This document shows, piece by piece, positions 36,297 through 46,081 of a stretch of 64,000 nt of DNA (position 1 is its first letter; each line of letters opens with the position of its first letter). Source of the stretch: an uncultured Saprospiraceae bacterium (GTDB taxonomy: Bacteria > Bacteroidota > Bacteroidia > Chitinophagales > Saprospiraceae); assembly GCA_938016265.1 (NCBI GenBank), contig CALLWB010000001.1:62001-126000 (forward strand), read 5' to 3'. The position numbers and the translations under genes were made by a program. The notes beneath the pieces are model-generated. The model saw nothing but the letters and a program-made list of their open reading frames with translations. It made no database searches and was not told the origin of the DNA.

Positions 36297-39200
36297 ATGA
36301 GCGTACAAACTAATAGTTATCAATTACTTATTAATAAATTAGACCGATTTATTCGTAAGTACTATATTAACAAACTAATACGAGGTACTTTGATCAGTAC
36401 TGCAATAATCGTGTTAATGTTTAATGTAATCACCTCCTTAGAATACTTTTACTATTTTCCTTCATCTGTCAGAAAATTGATGTTTTATTCCTTTTTAGGC
36501 ATAAGCGGAATTTCCTTGATCTTAGGTGTTTGTCTACCGCTTCTCAATTACTTCAAACTTGGAAAGGTAATTTCTCATGAACGGGCAGCTGGAATAATTG
36601 GAGAACATTTCACCAATGTAAAAGATAAGTTGCTGAATATTCTTCAGCTTAAAAAACAAGCACATACCGGAAATTCTGATTTAGTGCTGGCAAGTATTGA
36701 TCAAAAAATAGGCGAGCTCAAGCCGGTACCTTTTCGGTCGGCTATTAATTTAGCACAAAACAAAAAACATCTTAAATACGCATTACCGCCACTAATGGTG
36801 CTTGGGGTTCTGGTATTTGCGGCACCAAGCCTGATTACAAATGGAACGACGAGATTAATCAATAATAATACAGAATACGAAAGACCAGCTCCTTTTACTT
36901 TTGAATTACTGACAGAAGAAATGACCGTAGTACAATTTGAAGATTATGATATCGATATAAAAGTAAGGGCCAACGAAGGTGGAGCACTTCCAAATGAAGC
37001 ATTCATTGATGTAGATAACTACCGATACAAGTTGGTCAAGGATGAAAATGACAAAACTAGATTCACCTATCGATTCAAAAAGGTAAGCAAAGACACTAAG
37101 TTCAAATTTAATTCTGGTGGGTTCGAATCTAAGGATTATGACCTTTCCGTATTAAAAAAGCCAAATTTAGTAGGGTTTGACTTACGTCTAATTTATCCTT
37201 CTTATATCGGCAGAAAAAACGAAACTGTTTCCAATATTGGAGATATCGTTGTTCCTGTAGGTACGTCTATCAAATGGAGTTTCACTTCTCAAAATACAGA
37301 GAATGTAGAAATGAAATTTTCAAGCAAGAAACAAATACAACAGACAAATCGAACAGGCGACAATACATTCAGCCTAAAAAAAGGGGCGTATCGTGATGAA
37401 AATTACATGATTTACGTGTCTAACCAATATTTGAAAAATGCGGATTCCGTTGGTTATTCTATAGCAGTGACTCCAGATCTATATCCTACGATCAATGTAG
37501 AACAGATTGCGGACAGTACAGAAAAGCGACTCTTATTTTTCATAGGTGATGCATCAGACGATTACGGTTTACAGCAGTTAACGTTCAATTATAAAATTGA
37601 AAAAGAAGACCGATCTCCCTCTATACTCCAGTCCAAACCACTCAGTTTTGCTGCCGGAAGACAAACAAACTATGATCTAACCTGGGATCTGCTAGACCTA
37701 AATCTCAAACCAGGGGACAAACTCACTTATTATTTTCAAGTAGGAGACAATGATGCGATTAATGGAAGTAAAACCGCGAAGACAGGTATAATGACCTATG
37801 CCATTCCTACCGTTGAGGAGTTCGATGATATGGAGGAAGAAAAGAATGAGGAAATCAAAGATGACCTTAAGGATGCTATAGTAGAATCAAAAGAAATTAA
37901 AAAGGACCTCAAAGACCTTAAAGAAAAACTCCTTCAAAAGAAAGAACTAGACTGGCAAGACAAAAAGGAAATCGAAAACCTTATGGAAAAACATAAGGAA
38001 CTCAAAGAAAAGCTCGACAATGCGAAGCAGAATTTTGAGGAGAATATGGAAAACCAGTCAGAGTTTGAAGAAACAAAAGAATCTATACTCGAGAAACAGG
38101 AAATGATTCAGGAATTGATGGATGAGTTGATGACTGATGAGATGAAAGAAATGATGGAAAAACTCGAAGAACTCCTCGATGAAATGACCCGTGATGAAGC
38201 CCTCGAAGAACTGGACGAAATGGAAATGAGTGACGAAGAACTCGAAAAAGAGCTAGACAGAATGCTGGAGCTATTCAAAGAAATGGAATTGGAACATGAG
38301 ATGGAACAAGCAATTGACAAACTGGAAGAACTAGCAGAAGAAGAAGAAAAACTCAGTGAAGAATCTAAAGATAGCCGTAACAATCAAGAAGAGCTCAAAG
38401 ATAAGCAAGAGGAACTCAATGAAAAGTTTGAGAAACTTCAGGAGGATCTAGAAGAAATAAAAAAGAAAAATGAGGAACTCGAAAACCCAAAAGACTTGGG
38501 TGACAATGATGAAGAGTCAGAAGATATCAAAGAAGAAATGGAAAAAAGCTCAGAGCAGCTAGAGCAAAAACAGAATAGCAAAGCATCAGAATCTCAAAAA
38601 AGCGCCTCAGAAAAAATGAAAGAGATGGCCGAAAAAATGGCTGGAGCAATGGCAGGCGCCCAAATGGATCAGATGGAAGAGGACATGGAATCTCTCCGTC
38701 AGTTACTTGAAAATTTGGTTGATCTATCCTTTGATCAAGAAGAAGTAATGGTCGACATCCAAAAAACGAACATCAATACACCAAAATATGTAGAGTTGGT
38801 CCAAAATCAATATAAACTGAAGGACGACTTCAAAATGATCGAAGATAGTCTTCAAGAACTCAGCAAACGTGTTTTCCAAATCGAAAGTTTCGTTACAGAA
38901 AAGGTTACAGACGTTAAAAAGAGTATGAAGAAAGGTTTGGTAGAATTGGAGGAACGAAAAAAGAACACCGCAAATGTTCAACAACAATATACGATGACAG
39001 GTGCCAATGATCTCGCACTCATGTTGAGTGAAGTGATGGAACAAATGCAACAGTCCATGGCGCAACAAATGTCTGGTGATCAAATGTGCCAGAATCCAGG
39101 ACAAGGAAAACCAGGAAAAGGCAAAGGGAAAGGAATGAAATTGGGAGACATGCAAAAACAGCTCAACGATCAAATTTCTAAGATGGAGGAGGAAATGAAG

Positions 39201-39668
39201 GGAGGCAAAAAACCTGGTGGCAAAAAAGGTGGAAAAGGCGGTTCTAGCAAAAAGTTTGCAGAAATGGCCAAAAAGCAATCTGAAATTAGAAACGCCCTTC
39301 AAAAAATGCAGGAAGAAAAATCTGGTAAAGGAGAAGGAGCTTCCCAAGAGTTGCAAGAAATGATCAACGAAATGAATAAAACCGAGACCGATTTAGTCAA
39401 TAAACGTCTAAGTAATGAAATGCTAAAACGACAACAGGATATTCTTACTAAATTACTGAAATCAGAAAATGCAGAAAGAGAACGTGAATTTGACAATAAA
39501 AGAAAATCTGAAACCGCTATTGAACGTGAACGAAAAATGCCACCGGAACTAGAAGAATACATTAAAAAACGTGAATCAGAGATTGAAATGTACAAGGCAG
39601 TGTCTCCCTCTTTGAAACCTTATTACAAATCGCTCGTTGAAGATTACTTTAAGTCTCTGAAAAACTAA
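36297..39668 (+). CDS. DUF4175-family membrane protein with long coiled coil
   Basis: A 1123-residue protein. Two N-terminal transmembrane helices (about residues 30-85) and a third near 160-175 are followed by beta-rich extracytoplasmic repeats (about 190-500). A very long Glu/Lys/Met-rich coiled coil runs from about 510 to 900. A Gly/Lys-rich hinge (PGQGKPGKGKGKGMKLG) and a further helical tail to the C-terminus follow. This is the DUF4175 family of Bacteroidota; function unknown. It heads an operon with a RsbW-like ATPase (52-base gap) and ybeY. Confidence 0.8.
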   Translation: MSVQTNSYQLLINKLDRFIRKYYINKLIRGTLISTAIIVLMFNVITSLEYFYYFPSSVRKLMFYSFLGISGISLILGVCLPLLNYFKLGKVISHERAAGIIGEHFTNVKDKLLNILQLKKQAHTGNSDLVLASIDQKIGELKPVPFRSAINLAQNKKHLKYALPPLMVLGVLVFAAPSLITNGTTRLINNNTEYERPAPFTFELLTEEMTVVQFEDYDIDIKVRANEGGALPNEAFIDVDNYRYKLVKDENDKTRFTYRFKKVSKDTKFKFNSGGFESKDYDLSVLKKPNLVGFDLRLIYPSYIGRKNETVSNIGDIVVPVGTSIKWSFTSQNTENVEMKFSSKKQIQQTNRTGDNTFSLKKGAYRDENYMIYVSNQYLKNADSVGYSIAVTPDLYPTINVEQIADSTEKRLLFFIGDASDDYGLQQLTFNYKIEKEDRSPSILQSKPLSFAAGRQTNYDLTWDLLDLNLKPGDKLTYYFQVGDNDAINGSKTAKTGIMTYAIPTVEEFDDMEEEKNEEIKDDLKDAIVESKEIKKDLKDLKEKLLQKKELDWQDKKEIENLMEKHKELKEKLDNAKQNFEENMENQSEFEETKESILEKQEMIQELMDELMTDEMKEMMEKLEELLDEMTRDEALEELDEMEMSDEELEKELDRMLELFKEMELEHEMEQAIDKLEELAEEEEKLSEESKDSRNNQEELKDKQEELNEKFEKLQEDLEEIKKKNEELENPKDLGDNDEESEDIKEEMEKSSEQLEQKQNSKASESQKSASEKMKEMAEKMAGAMAGAQMDQMEEDMESLRQLLENLVDLSFDQEEVMVDIQKTNINTPKYVELVQNQYKLKDDFKMIEDSLQELSKRVFQIESFVTEKVTDVKKSMKKGLVELEERKKNTANVQQQYTMTGANDLALMLSEVMEQMQQSMAQQMSGDQMCQNPGQGKPGKGKGKGMKLGDMQKQLNDQISKMEEEMKGGKKPGGKKGGKGGSSKKFAEMAKKQSEIRNALQKMQEEKSGKGEGASQELQEMINEMNKTETDLVNKRLSNEMLKRQQDILTKLLKSENAEREREFDNKRKSETAIERERKMPPELEEYIKKRESEIEMYKAVSPSLKPYYKSLVEDYFKSLKN

Positions 39669-39720
39669 ATATTGCTAAGGACTCTGTTTACCCTACTTAT
39701 AACATTTATTTTTCAACCTT

Positions 39721-40137
39721 ATGCCCCACTCGAATATGCTGGTATTAACTTCTGATCCTAAGAATATATCTAGGATCGAAAAATTTGTTCAAAACGTCTT
39801 CTTGGACTGCGATTTATGTCCTGAGATTTACGGCAACATTCTGATCTCATTGACTGAGGCGGTTACTAACGCAATTCTACATGGTAACAATGGAGATAGC
39901 TCGAAGACTGTCGAAATTCGAACGGAGCGGTTTGAAGACTCAAAACAGGTTTTTTATATAAAAGACCAAGGCGCAGGATTTAACTACAAAGAAATACCAG
40001 ATCCAACTAGTCAGGAAAATATTCTAAAGATAGGTGGACGTGGTGTTTTCCTTATGCGCGAACTATCCGATAGACTTAAATTTCATGACAATGGTTGTTG
40101 TGTTGAAATTGATTTTAACCTTCAGCCTCCAGCCTAA
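39721..40137 (+). CDS. RsbW/SpoIIAB-like ATP-binding (HATPase_c) protein
   Basis: A 138-residue GHKL-ATPase of the anti-sigma-factor kinase type. The N box is in SLTEAVTNAILHGNNG, the D box is KDQGAGFNY, and GGRGVFLMRELSD is the G2-like motif. Such proteins phosphorylate anti-anti-sigma factors or bind sigma factors, but no such partner is encoded nearby. It sits between DUF4175 and ybeY with a 3-base gap to ybeY, so translation is probably coupled. Confidence 0.85.
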   Translation: MPHSNMLVLTSDPKNISRIEKFVQNVFLDCDLCPEIYGNILISLTEAVTNAILHGNNGDSSKTVEIRTERFEDSKQVFYIKDQGAGFNYKEIPDPTSQENILKIGGRGVFLMRELSDRLKFHDNGCCVEIDFNLQPPA

Positions 40138-40140
40138 TAA

Positions 40141-40578
40141 ATGGAGCAACTCCTCACTTTCCAATCAGAAGATATAGATTTCATTCTCGCTAACCAATCT
40201 GCCATCGCGGATTGGATAAATCATGTGATAAAGATTGAAAACGGTACGCTCGAATTTATCAATTACGTTTTCTGCAGTGATGCCTACCTCTTAAACTTAA
40301 ATCTCGAATACCTTCAGCACGACACGCTTACCGACATCATCACTTTTCATTATAGTGAAGAATCCATCGAGAGCGACATTTTCATTAGCATTGATAGAGT
40401 GCGTGAAAATGCTTCCATTCACAATACTACCTTCCTAAACGAACTTCACAGAGTTATTATTCATGGAATTCTGCATCTACTTGGTTATGGAGATAAATCC
40501 GTTACTGACAAGGAGAATATGCGTATTCTCGAAACAAAAATGCTAGAAATATTATCTAAGGATTTTTTAAAAATTTGA
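40141..40578 (+). CDS. ybeY: Endoribonuclease YbeY
   Basis: A 145-residue metal-dependent RNase for 16S rRNA 3'-end maturation and quality control. LQHDTLTDIITFHY and HGILHLLGYGDKS are the family motifs. The canonical HGxLHLxGYDH zinc motif keeps its first two histidines, but the third position is Lys. This matches the NDK-type motif I remember from other Bacteroidota, so it is a lineage variant rather than a defect. It follows the ATPase gene by 3 bases. Stop is TGA. Confidence 0.9.
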   Translation: MEQLLTFQSEDIDFILANQSAIADWINHVIKIENGTLEFINYVFCSDAYLLNLNLEYLQHDTLTDIITFHYSEESIESDIFISIDRVRENASIHNTTFLNELHRVIIHGILHLLGYGDKSVTDKENMRILETKMLEILSKDFLKI

Positions 40579-40787
40579 AATTTTGTAAGAAAGTAAAGGA
40601 TTGAAGTAATACTGTTAATAAGTCTCTCTTATTAATTGAAAATCAGACCAAAAACATAAAATTTGGCGCAAAACTAACATTTTTGTTGTGGTTTTGTGAA
40701 TAAACTAACACTCTACCTTGAAGTGTTTTTTGTGTTGACTTACAAACAAATAAGTTGATGTTTGTTAATAAAAAACAACCCCTTTTA

Positions 40788-40818
40788 TTGATCTGAATTT
40801 GCGGATTTTGTATCTTTA
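40788..40818 (+). promoter_or_regulatory. Probable promoter of scpB
   Basis: TTG at 40788-40790, a 20-base spacer, then TATCTTTA at 40811-40818, one base off TAnnTTTG. The GTG start of scpB lies 37 bases downstream. Confidence 0.5.
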
Positions 40819-40855
40819 AGTATTGATTTAGGAAAAGATATTAAACCCATTTAAT

Positions 40856-41485
40856 GTGAATCATCTAGCACAACATATTGAATCTCTTATTTTTATCGCA
40901 GAGCGTCCAGTGACGCAAGTAGAAATAAAAACTTGTTTGGAAGAGGCTTTTGCCACAAAACTGCATAAAACTGATCTGGAAGCTTCTATTCAAGAAATAA
41001 AAGATAAATACCAGGCAGAACAGTTTCCGTTTGAGGTGGCAGAGATTTCTGGAGGCTATCAATTTCTAACCAAGGGAGCTTACCACTCAACAATTGGTGC
41101 ATACTTAAAATTGAAAAACAAAAAGCAGCTTTCTAGATCAGCAATGGAGACATTATCAATTATCGCCTACAAACAACCAGTTGCCAAATCAGAAATAGAA
41201 AAAATAAGAGGCGTAAGTTGCGATTACTCTGTCCAAAAATTACTCGAAAAAGAACTTATCGATATTGGAGGACGTAGCGAAGCCCCAGGAAGACCTCTAC
41301 TCTACGTAACCAGTGATAAATTCATGAATTATTTCGGAATTAAATCATTAAAAGATCTTCCAAAACTTAAAGACTTCAAAGCGAGTGAGAATGAAATCGG
41401 ATCCCCGCCTTCAGGAGAGGAATCAATCATTCCCAACTCTTCCGAAGACAAATCGAAAGAAATCAACGAATCAGAAAATCCATAA
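40856..41485 (+). CDS. scpB: Segregation and condensation protein B
   Basis: A 209-residue ScpB, the winged-helix partner of the SMC-ScpA condensin. It opens with LAQHIESLIFIAERPVT and has the diagnostic ETLSIIAYKQPVAKSEIEKI, followed by RGVSCDYSVQKLLEKELI. The start is GTG at 40856; the overlapping ATG at 40854 is in another frame. scpA is not adjacent. The last 40 residues are a polar, acidic tail. A strong terminator follows at 41547-41579. Confidence 0.9.
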   Translation: MNHLAQHIESLIFIAERPVTQVEIKTCLEEAFATKLHKTDLEASIQEIKDKYQAEQFPFEVAEISGGYQFLTKGAYHSTIGAYLKLKNKKQLSRSAMETLSIIAYKQPVAKSEIEKIRGVSCDYSVQKLLEKELIDIGGRSEAPGRPLLYVTSDKFMNYFGIKSLKDLPKLKDFKASENEIGSPPSGEESIIPNSSEDKSKEINESENP

Positions 41486-41546
41486 GATATTACTTCTAAA
41501 GTAATGGGGCGAGAATAAAGGGCTTGCCTCTTATGCAATTTTGGGT

Positions 41547-41579
41547 GGACGATGTATTTAATGCATCGTCCTTTTTTTT
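41547..41579 (+). terminator. Rho-independent terminator after scpB
   Basis: GGACGATG (41547-41554) pairs with CATCGTCC (41564-41571), extended by a G-T and an A-T pair, and is followed by eight T. It lies within the longest open frame of the next gene and so shows that rluB starts downstream of it. Confidence 0.88.
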
Positions 41580-41616
41580 GTTTCACTTACCAGATAAATC
41601 ATGTATTTTTACAGAC

Positions 41617-42378
41617 ATGAAAAAAGAAAGCGAAAAAAGAGATAACCAAAATCTTGAAGTAGAAGAAGATAAAGGCATTCGGCTAAATAAATTTGTAGCC
41701 AATGCAGGTATTTGCGCAAGAAGAAAAGCAGACGTCTTTATCTCTAGGGGACACGTTACTGTAGATGATAAGGTGGTAAAAGAAATGGGCTATCGCGTCA
41801 AAAAGGGCGAAATCGTCAAATTTAATGGAAAAGTGATCGAACTCACAACAGAAAAGGTCTACCTTCTGTTAAATAAACCAAAGAACGTTGTTACAACCAC
41901 CAGCGATGAAAAAGGTAGAAGAACTGTGATCCAATTGGTAGAAAGAGCAACAACTCATAGAATTTATCCGGTTGGAAGACTGGACCTAGCAACCACTGGC
42001 TTACTATTAATAACGAATGATGGCGATCTGGCAAAAAAACTGTCGCACCCCAGTCATGGCGTCAAAAAAGTATACCAGGTAGAGCTAGATAAAAATGTTG
42101 CTAAAAAAGATCTGGACGAAATAAGAAAAGGCCTGATTCTTGAAGATGGAAAAGCAATTGTAGACAAGGTCAATCATTTAGAAGACCTAAGTAAAGTAGG
42201 TATTGAAATACACATGGGTAAAAACCGAATAATCAGGAGAATATTTGAACATTTGGGATATCGGGTGGTGAAATTAGATCGTGTATATTATGGTGGACTC
42301 ACAAAGAAAGATCTTCCTAGAGGAAGGCATAGACACCTAACAAAGCAAGAGCTAATTATGCTAAAACACTTTGTTTAA
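41617..42378 (+). CDS. rluB: RsuA/RluB-family 23S rRNA pseudouridine synthase
   Basis: About 253 residues. An S4 RNA-binding domain (IRLNKFVANAGICARRKADV ... SRGHVTV) precedes the catalytic domain with GRLDLATTGLLLITND carrying the catalytic Asp and GKNRIIRRIFEHLGY near the end. The open frame could begin at 41524, but that would place the scpB terminator inside the coding part. The ATG at 41617, just ahead of the polar stretch before S4, is chosen. The RluB assignment within the family is likely but not certain. Confidence 0.88.
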   Translation: MKKESEKRDNQNLEVEEDKGIRLNKFVANAGICARRKADVFISRGHVTVDDKVVKEMGYRVKKGEIVKFNGKVIELTTEKVYLLLNKPKNVVTTTSDEKGRRTVIQLVERATTHRIYPVGRLDLATTGLLLITNDGDLAKKLSHPSHGVKKVYQVELDKNVAKKDLDEIRKGLILEDGKAIVDKVNHLEDLSKVGIEIHMGKNRIIRRIFEHLGYRVVKLDRVYYGGLTKKDLPRGRHRHLTKQELIMLKHFV

Positions 42379-42467
42379 TATGAATTTTATAGGAAAAAAC
42401 GGTTACGGATTTTTTTAGACGGGAATTATTTAATAAATTCAGTCCGCTAAGTGTAGAAACGTTTATT

Positions 42468-43802
42468 ATGAAATCAGACTCGGGATTCTCAAAACTATCA
42501 AAGCGCAGGAAACTGCGCTGGGTCGTCGAAAATTTCTTCAGAAATCCTGAAGAGGTAGCTCGCGAGTTAAAAAGTTTCTGGCACCACTCTGAAGAAAAAC
42601 AAAAAATCTTCGATGAGTTTAGTGAAAATACGTTGACCAACTATTATTTACCTTTCGGAATTGCACCCAATTTTGTTGTAAATGGAGAGACCTTCTGTGT
42701 TCCAATGGTCATAGAAGAAAGCTCAGTAGTCGCTGCTGCTTCCGCCGGAGCCAAATTTTGGATGGACAGAGGTGGATTTAAAGCAGAAATAGTCGACACA
42801 CAAAAAGCCGGACAAGTACACTTCACCTGGTCAGGAAAAACAGAAAAACTGAAAAGTGTCTTCCCTGATCTCAAAGAAAAACTAATAGAAGAAACCAACC
42901 AACTCACTGCCAATATGCAGAAAAGAGGTGGCGGAATTCTAGATATTCAACTGAAAGACCTTACCTCATTAGAGCCAGGATATTTCCAACTAGACGCCAC
43001 TTTTGAGACCTGCGACTCCATGGGAGCAAACTTCATCAATTCAATCCTCGAAGAATTCGCAAAGATTTTAAAAATATTTGTCGCTAAGCACCCGATATTC
43101 GACGATGAAGAAAAGGAGGTCTCCATTATTATGGCAATTCTTTCCAATTACACACCTAACTGCCTGGTTAGGGCATGGGTAGAATGTCCGATTAAAGATT
43201 TAGGCGATTTTGATACAGACGATGCAAGAAGTTTTGCTAAAAAATTCGAGCTTGCAGTGAAAATTGCAGAACATGACGTAAGCAGAGCTACCACACACAA
43301 CAAAGGAATTTTCAACGGAATTGACGCGGTCGTATTGGCAACGGGCAATGATTTTCGAGCAGTCGAAGGATGCGGCCATACCTATGCAGCTCGCAGCGGT
43401 CAATACAGGAGTTTGTCTTCCGTCTCTCTGGACAACGACACTTTTAGATTCTCATTGGACTTCCCAATTTCTGTAGGCACCGTGGGCGGACTGACTAACT
43501 TACATCCATTGGCAAAACGGTCTCTAGAATTACTAGGCAATCCATCTGCAAAAGACCTTATGAAAATTATTGTTTGCGTCGGTTTGGCTCAAAATTTTGC
43601 AGCCCTCCGTTCCTTAGTAACCACAGGCATCCAATTCGGTCATATGAAAATGCACCTGATGAATATTCTAATTCACATGAATGCAACAGAATTGGAAACA
43701 GCAAACGCTACGCAACACTTTAAAAACAAAATCATCTCTTTTACTGCTGTCCGGGAATATCTGGAGTCCATTAGAACAGGAGGCCTTGTCAATAAACCTT
43801 AG
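42468..43802 (+). CDS. mvaA: Hydroxymethylglutaryl-CoA reductase, class II type
   Basis: A 444-residue HMG-CoA reductase that makes mevalonate. The catalytic Glu is in VIEESSVVAAASAGAKFW. DSMGANFIN is the NAD(P)-domain motif, the Lys is in THNKGIFNGIDAVV with the Asp in ATGNDFRAVEG, and the His is in GIQFGHMKMHLMNI. Sequence words fit the class II (bacterial) enzymes. Cofactor preference cannot be read. A GHMP kinase follows after 19 bases, so the two form a mevalonate-pathway pair; the decarboxylase is 27 kb upstream. Confidence 0.92.
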   Translation: MKSDSGFSKLSKRRKLRWVVENFFRNPEEVARELKSFWHHSEEKQKIFDEFSENTLTNYYLPFGIAPNFVVNGETFCVPMVIEESSVVAAASAGAKFWMDRGGFKAEIVDTQKAGQVHFTWSGKTEKLKSVFPDLKEKLIEETNQLTANMQKRGGGILDIQLKDLTSLEPGYFQLDATFETCDSMGANFINSILEEFAKILKIFVAKHPIFDDEEKEVSIIMAILSNYTPNCLVRAWVECPIKDLGDFDTDDARSFAKKFELAVKIAEHDVSRATTHNKGIFNGIDAVVLATGNDFRAVEGCGHTYAARSGQYRSLSSVSLDNDTFRFSLDFPISVGTVGGLTNLHPLAKRSLELLGNPSAKDLMKIIVCVGLAQNFAALRSLVTTGIQFGHMKMHLMNILIHMNATELETANATQHFKNKIISFTAVREYLESIRTGGLVNKP

Positions 43803-43821
43803 CAGGATCCAATCACCAAAA

Positions 43822-44754
43822 ATGCCGACTACTTCACCTATTTCGATTAGAGCCAATGGCAAATTAATGCTAACTGGTGAATATTTCGTCCTAGATGGTG
43901 CCCAATCCTTGGCCCTTCCAACGAGTTTTGGCCAGCATTTTCAATTTCTGGAAAACAACACCCACCAAATTTTTTGGAAGAGCTTTGACCATAAAAAACA
44001 AATATGGTTTGAAGCAAACTTTGACTTGGAATCTTTCGAACTAATTCAATCAAACAACGAAAGAATTGCTCAGCGACTAAAAGAGATTCTGCAAGTGATG
44101 TCTAGATTAAATCCTGTTATTTTTAAAAACGGAGTCGAAGTAACTTCCTTTTTAGAATTTCCTGGCGATTGGGGACTAGGCACAAGCTCTACGCTTATTT
44201 ATTCTTTAGCAAAGTGGGCAAATATTGATCCATACAAGTTATTGAAAGAAACATTTGGTGGCTCAGGTTATGATATCGCTTGTGCAAGTAGCGACCAACC
44301 GATTTTATTTAGCTTAGTAGATGGCAAACAAGTAGTTGAATCGGTCAAATTCGATCCCAACTTTAAAGAGAATTTATACTTTGTCTACCTTGGCAAAAAA
44401 CAAAATAGTAGAGAAGGCATCCGCCAGTATAAATCCATCACAGAAAACTTAAGACATCCTATCAATTCTATCAACGAATTAACAAAAAGATTTCATCTTG
44501 CAAAGGATTTATCCACCTTTGAAAACTGTATAATAGCGCATGAAAAATTGGTTGGAGCAACACTCCAATTGCCAACAGCTAAAGAATTGAATTTTAAGGA
44601 TTATTGGGGATCAATAAAGTCCTTAGGTGCATGGGGAGGTGACTTTATCTTGGTCACCAGCAATAGACATAAGGAAACAACAACAAACTACTTCGTCAAA
44701 AAAGGATTTCCAACGATTCTAACGTATTCAGAAATGATAAAAGAAACCAATTAG
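43822..44754 (+). CDS. GHMP-family kinase, probable mevalonate-pathway kinase
   Basis: A 310-residue GHMP kinase. ISIRANGKLMLTGEYFVLDG is the substrate-binding start, FPGDWGLGTSSTLIYSLAKW the ATP loop and LGAWGGDFILVTS the third motif. The open frame extends to 43681 inside the HMG-CoA reductase gene; the ATG at 43822, 19 bases after that gene's stop, fits the family N-terminus. Context suggests mevalonate or phosphomevalonate kinase, but the sequence is divergent from both. Its end overlaps the convergent T9SS gene by 4 bases. Confidence 0.85.
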   Translation: MPTTSPISIRANGKLMLTGEYFVLDGAQSLALPTSFGQHFQFLENNTHQIFWKSFDHKKQIWFEANFDLESFELIQSNNERIAQRLKEILQVMSRLNPVIFKNGVEVTSFLEFPGDWGLGTSSTLIYSLAKWANIDPYKLLKETFGGSGYDIACASSDQPILFSLVDGKQVVESVKFDPNFKENLYFVYLGKKQNSREGIRQYKSITENLRHPINSINELTKRFHLAKDLSTFENCIIAHEKLVGATLQLPTAKELNFKDYWGSIKSLGAWGGDFILVTSNRHKETTTNYFVKKGFPTILTYSEMIKETN

Positions 44755-45968
44755 TATCCATCAACCTTAACAAATCGCTTACTCAGAAAGATATTGCCAT
44801 CGGACACCTTTACTAGATAGTTGCCAGCAGAAAAATTAGACAGATCAAGCGTTTTCCGGATCTCACTAGATCCAAATTTGGAAAGAAAAACCAATCGACC
44901 ATTGGCATCAAAAATCTTTAGCGTCGCACCAAGATCAAATGGCTCAGGTATATCAATTCTTACCTGATCGATCACCATTGTTGGCACGACATCAATATAC
45001 TTTGTCCCTCTAAACTTAATCGCTTTTATTTCTGACAACGTACCTCTACCATCAAAGTCAATTTGTTTCAAACGGTAGTAATTGTCGCCTAATGCAGGAT
45101 TTTCGTCATATACCTTATAATTGGTAGGTGAATTAGAGGTTCCAGCTCCTGATACTCGATCTATTTCTCTAAAATTCATTCCATCAATACTATGAAGTAT
45201 TGCGAAAAATTCATTTTCTAACTCTGTAGCAGTGGTCCAAATAATCTCCGCTTTGTTTTCTACTTCCTCCACATAAAAGTTGGATAGTTGAATAGGAAGA
45301 ATATTCCCAATTGTACTACCTCCTGCGCCGCCACCGGAAAATCCATACGTAGTAAATTCAGCATATTGAATATTGCTATTGAGCATGCCTGAGGTATGAG
45401 ATGGTTGAAGCAGATTATTCTTTGTAGCCCCATCGTGAGGAGAAGAAGTGGATGGATCAGGATTAATATTAAAACCAGGATCAAAGTGGAAAAAGATCAA
45501 ATCATTTGGAGAGGAAATATCTCCACCACGACGATTTACTTCATCTGCCACACCACTAAATTCTTGATTGGTAAAGTAGACTTTCGTGCGCACTCCTGCC
45601 TGCGATGGTTGTACAGAGGGAGAAACTTTCCAATATTTGTTCATGACTATCCAGGGAATATCACTGGCTGCATACTCAACATTTGTTAGGTCTACGAACC
45701 CACCAGCAGCAGGTATTCCAATAGTTACATCCGAAGGAGAAATATCAACTACTCCATCACTTTTTATAGAAAAAAGGAGTAAATCTTCTTGTCCTTCGAT
45801 ATAGAAATGTGTCCAATCTCCATCTGTGCATTGTGCTGTTGCTGTATAAATACCTGGGGCAGCTGGTATCTTTGAAAAGGTGCAAGTTGATTCATTGTTT
45901 GCATATACAAACCCTGAACAAAACCAGATAAAGAGCAATGAAATATAAGGTGCAGCGCTCATTTTCAT
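44751..45968 (-). CDS. Secreted protein with T9SS sorting domain, unknown function
   Basis: A 405-residue protein. It has a signal peptide (ISLLFIWFCSGFVYA) and an N-terminal beta-rich region with cysteines. A middle segment (about residues 225-310) has the fibronectin/sorting-linker pattern LSNFYVEEVENKAEIIWTTA. A type A T9SS domain (ATLKIFDANGRLVF ... LSAGNYLVKV-like end) completes it. It should be exported by T9SS to the cell surface. I recognise no enzymatic motif. Overlaps the end of the kinase gene by 4 bases. Confidence 0.8.
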   Translation of the reverse strand: MKMSAAPYISLLFIWFCSGFVYANNESTCTFSKIPAAPGIYTATAQCTDGDWTHFYIEGQEDLLLFSIKSDGVVDISPSDVTIGIPAAGGFVDLTNVEYAASDIPWIVMNKYWKVSPSVQPSQAGVRTKVYFTNQEFSGVADEVNRRGGDISSPNDLIFFHFDPGFNINPDPSTSSPHDGATKNNLLQPSHTSGMLNSNIQYAEFTTYGFSGGGAGGSTIGNILPIQLSNFYVEEVENKAEIIWTTATELENEFFAILHSIDGMNFREIDRVSGAGTSNSPTNYKVYDENPALGDNYYRLKQIDFDGRGTLSEIKAIKFRGTKYIDVVPTMVIDQVRIDIPEPFDLGATLKIFDANGRLVFLSKFGSSEIRKTLDLSNFSAGNYLVKVSDGNIFLSKRFVKVDGY

Positions 45969-46081
45969 AGAATTTAGTAATGGATTAGCTATAAATATAG
46001 TAAATGTAATTGAATTATTATGTAATAACTACCTAAAAATTATAGGCATAATAAATAGTATTTATCACAATAAATAAAATG

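Noticed and set aside
38724-39356. 210-codon open frame opposite the DUF4175 gene
   Set aside because: Its Phe/Leu/His-rich sequence is what the Glu/Lys-rich coiled coil gives on the other strand; likewise the Ser-rich frame at 38108-38383.
40141-40578. YbeY missing its third zinc histidine, possible inactive enzyme
   Set aside because: The replacement matches a variant I recall from other Bacteroidota YbeY proteins, so it is taken as lineage-typical.
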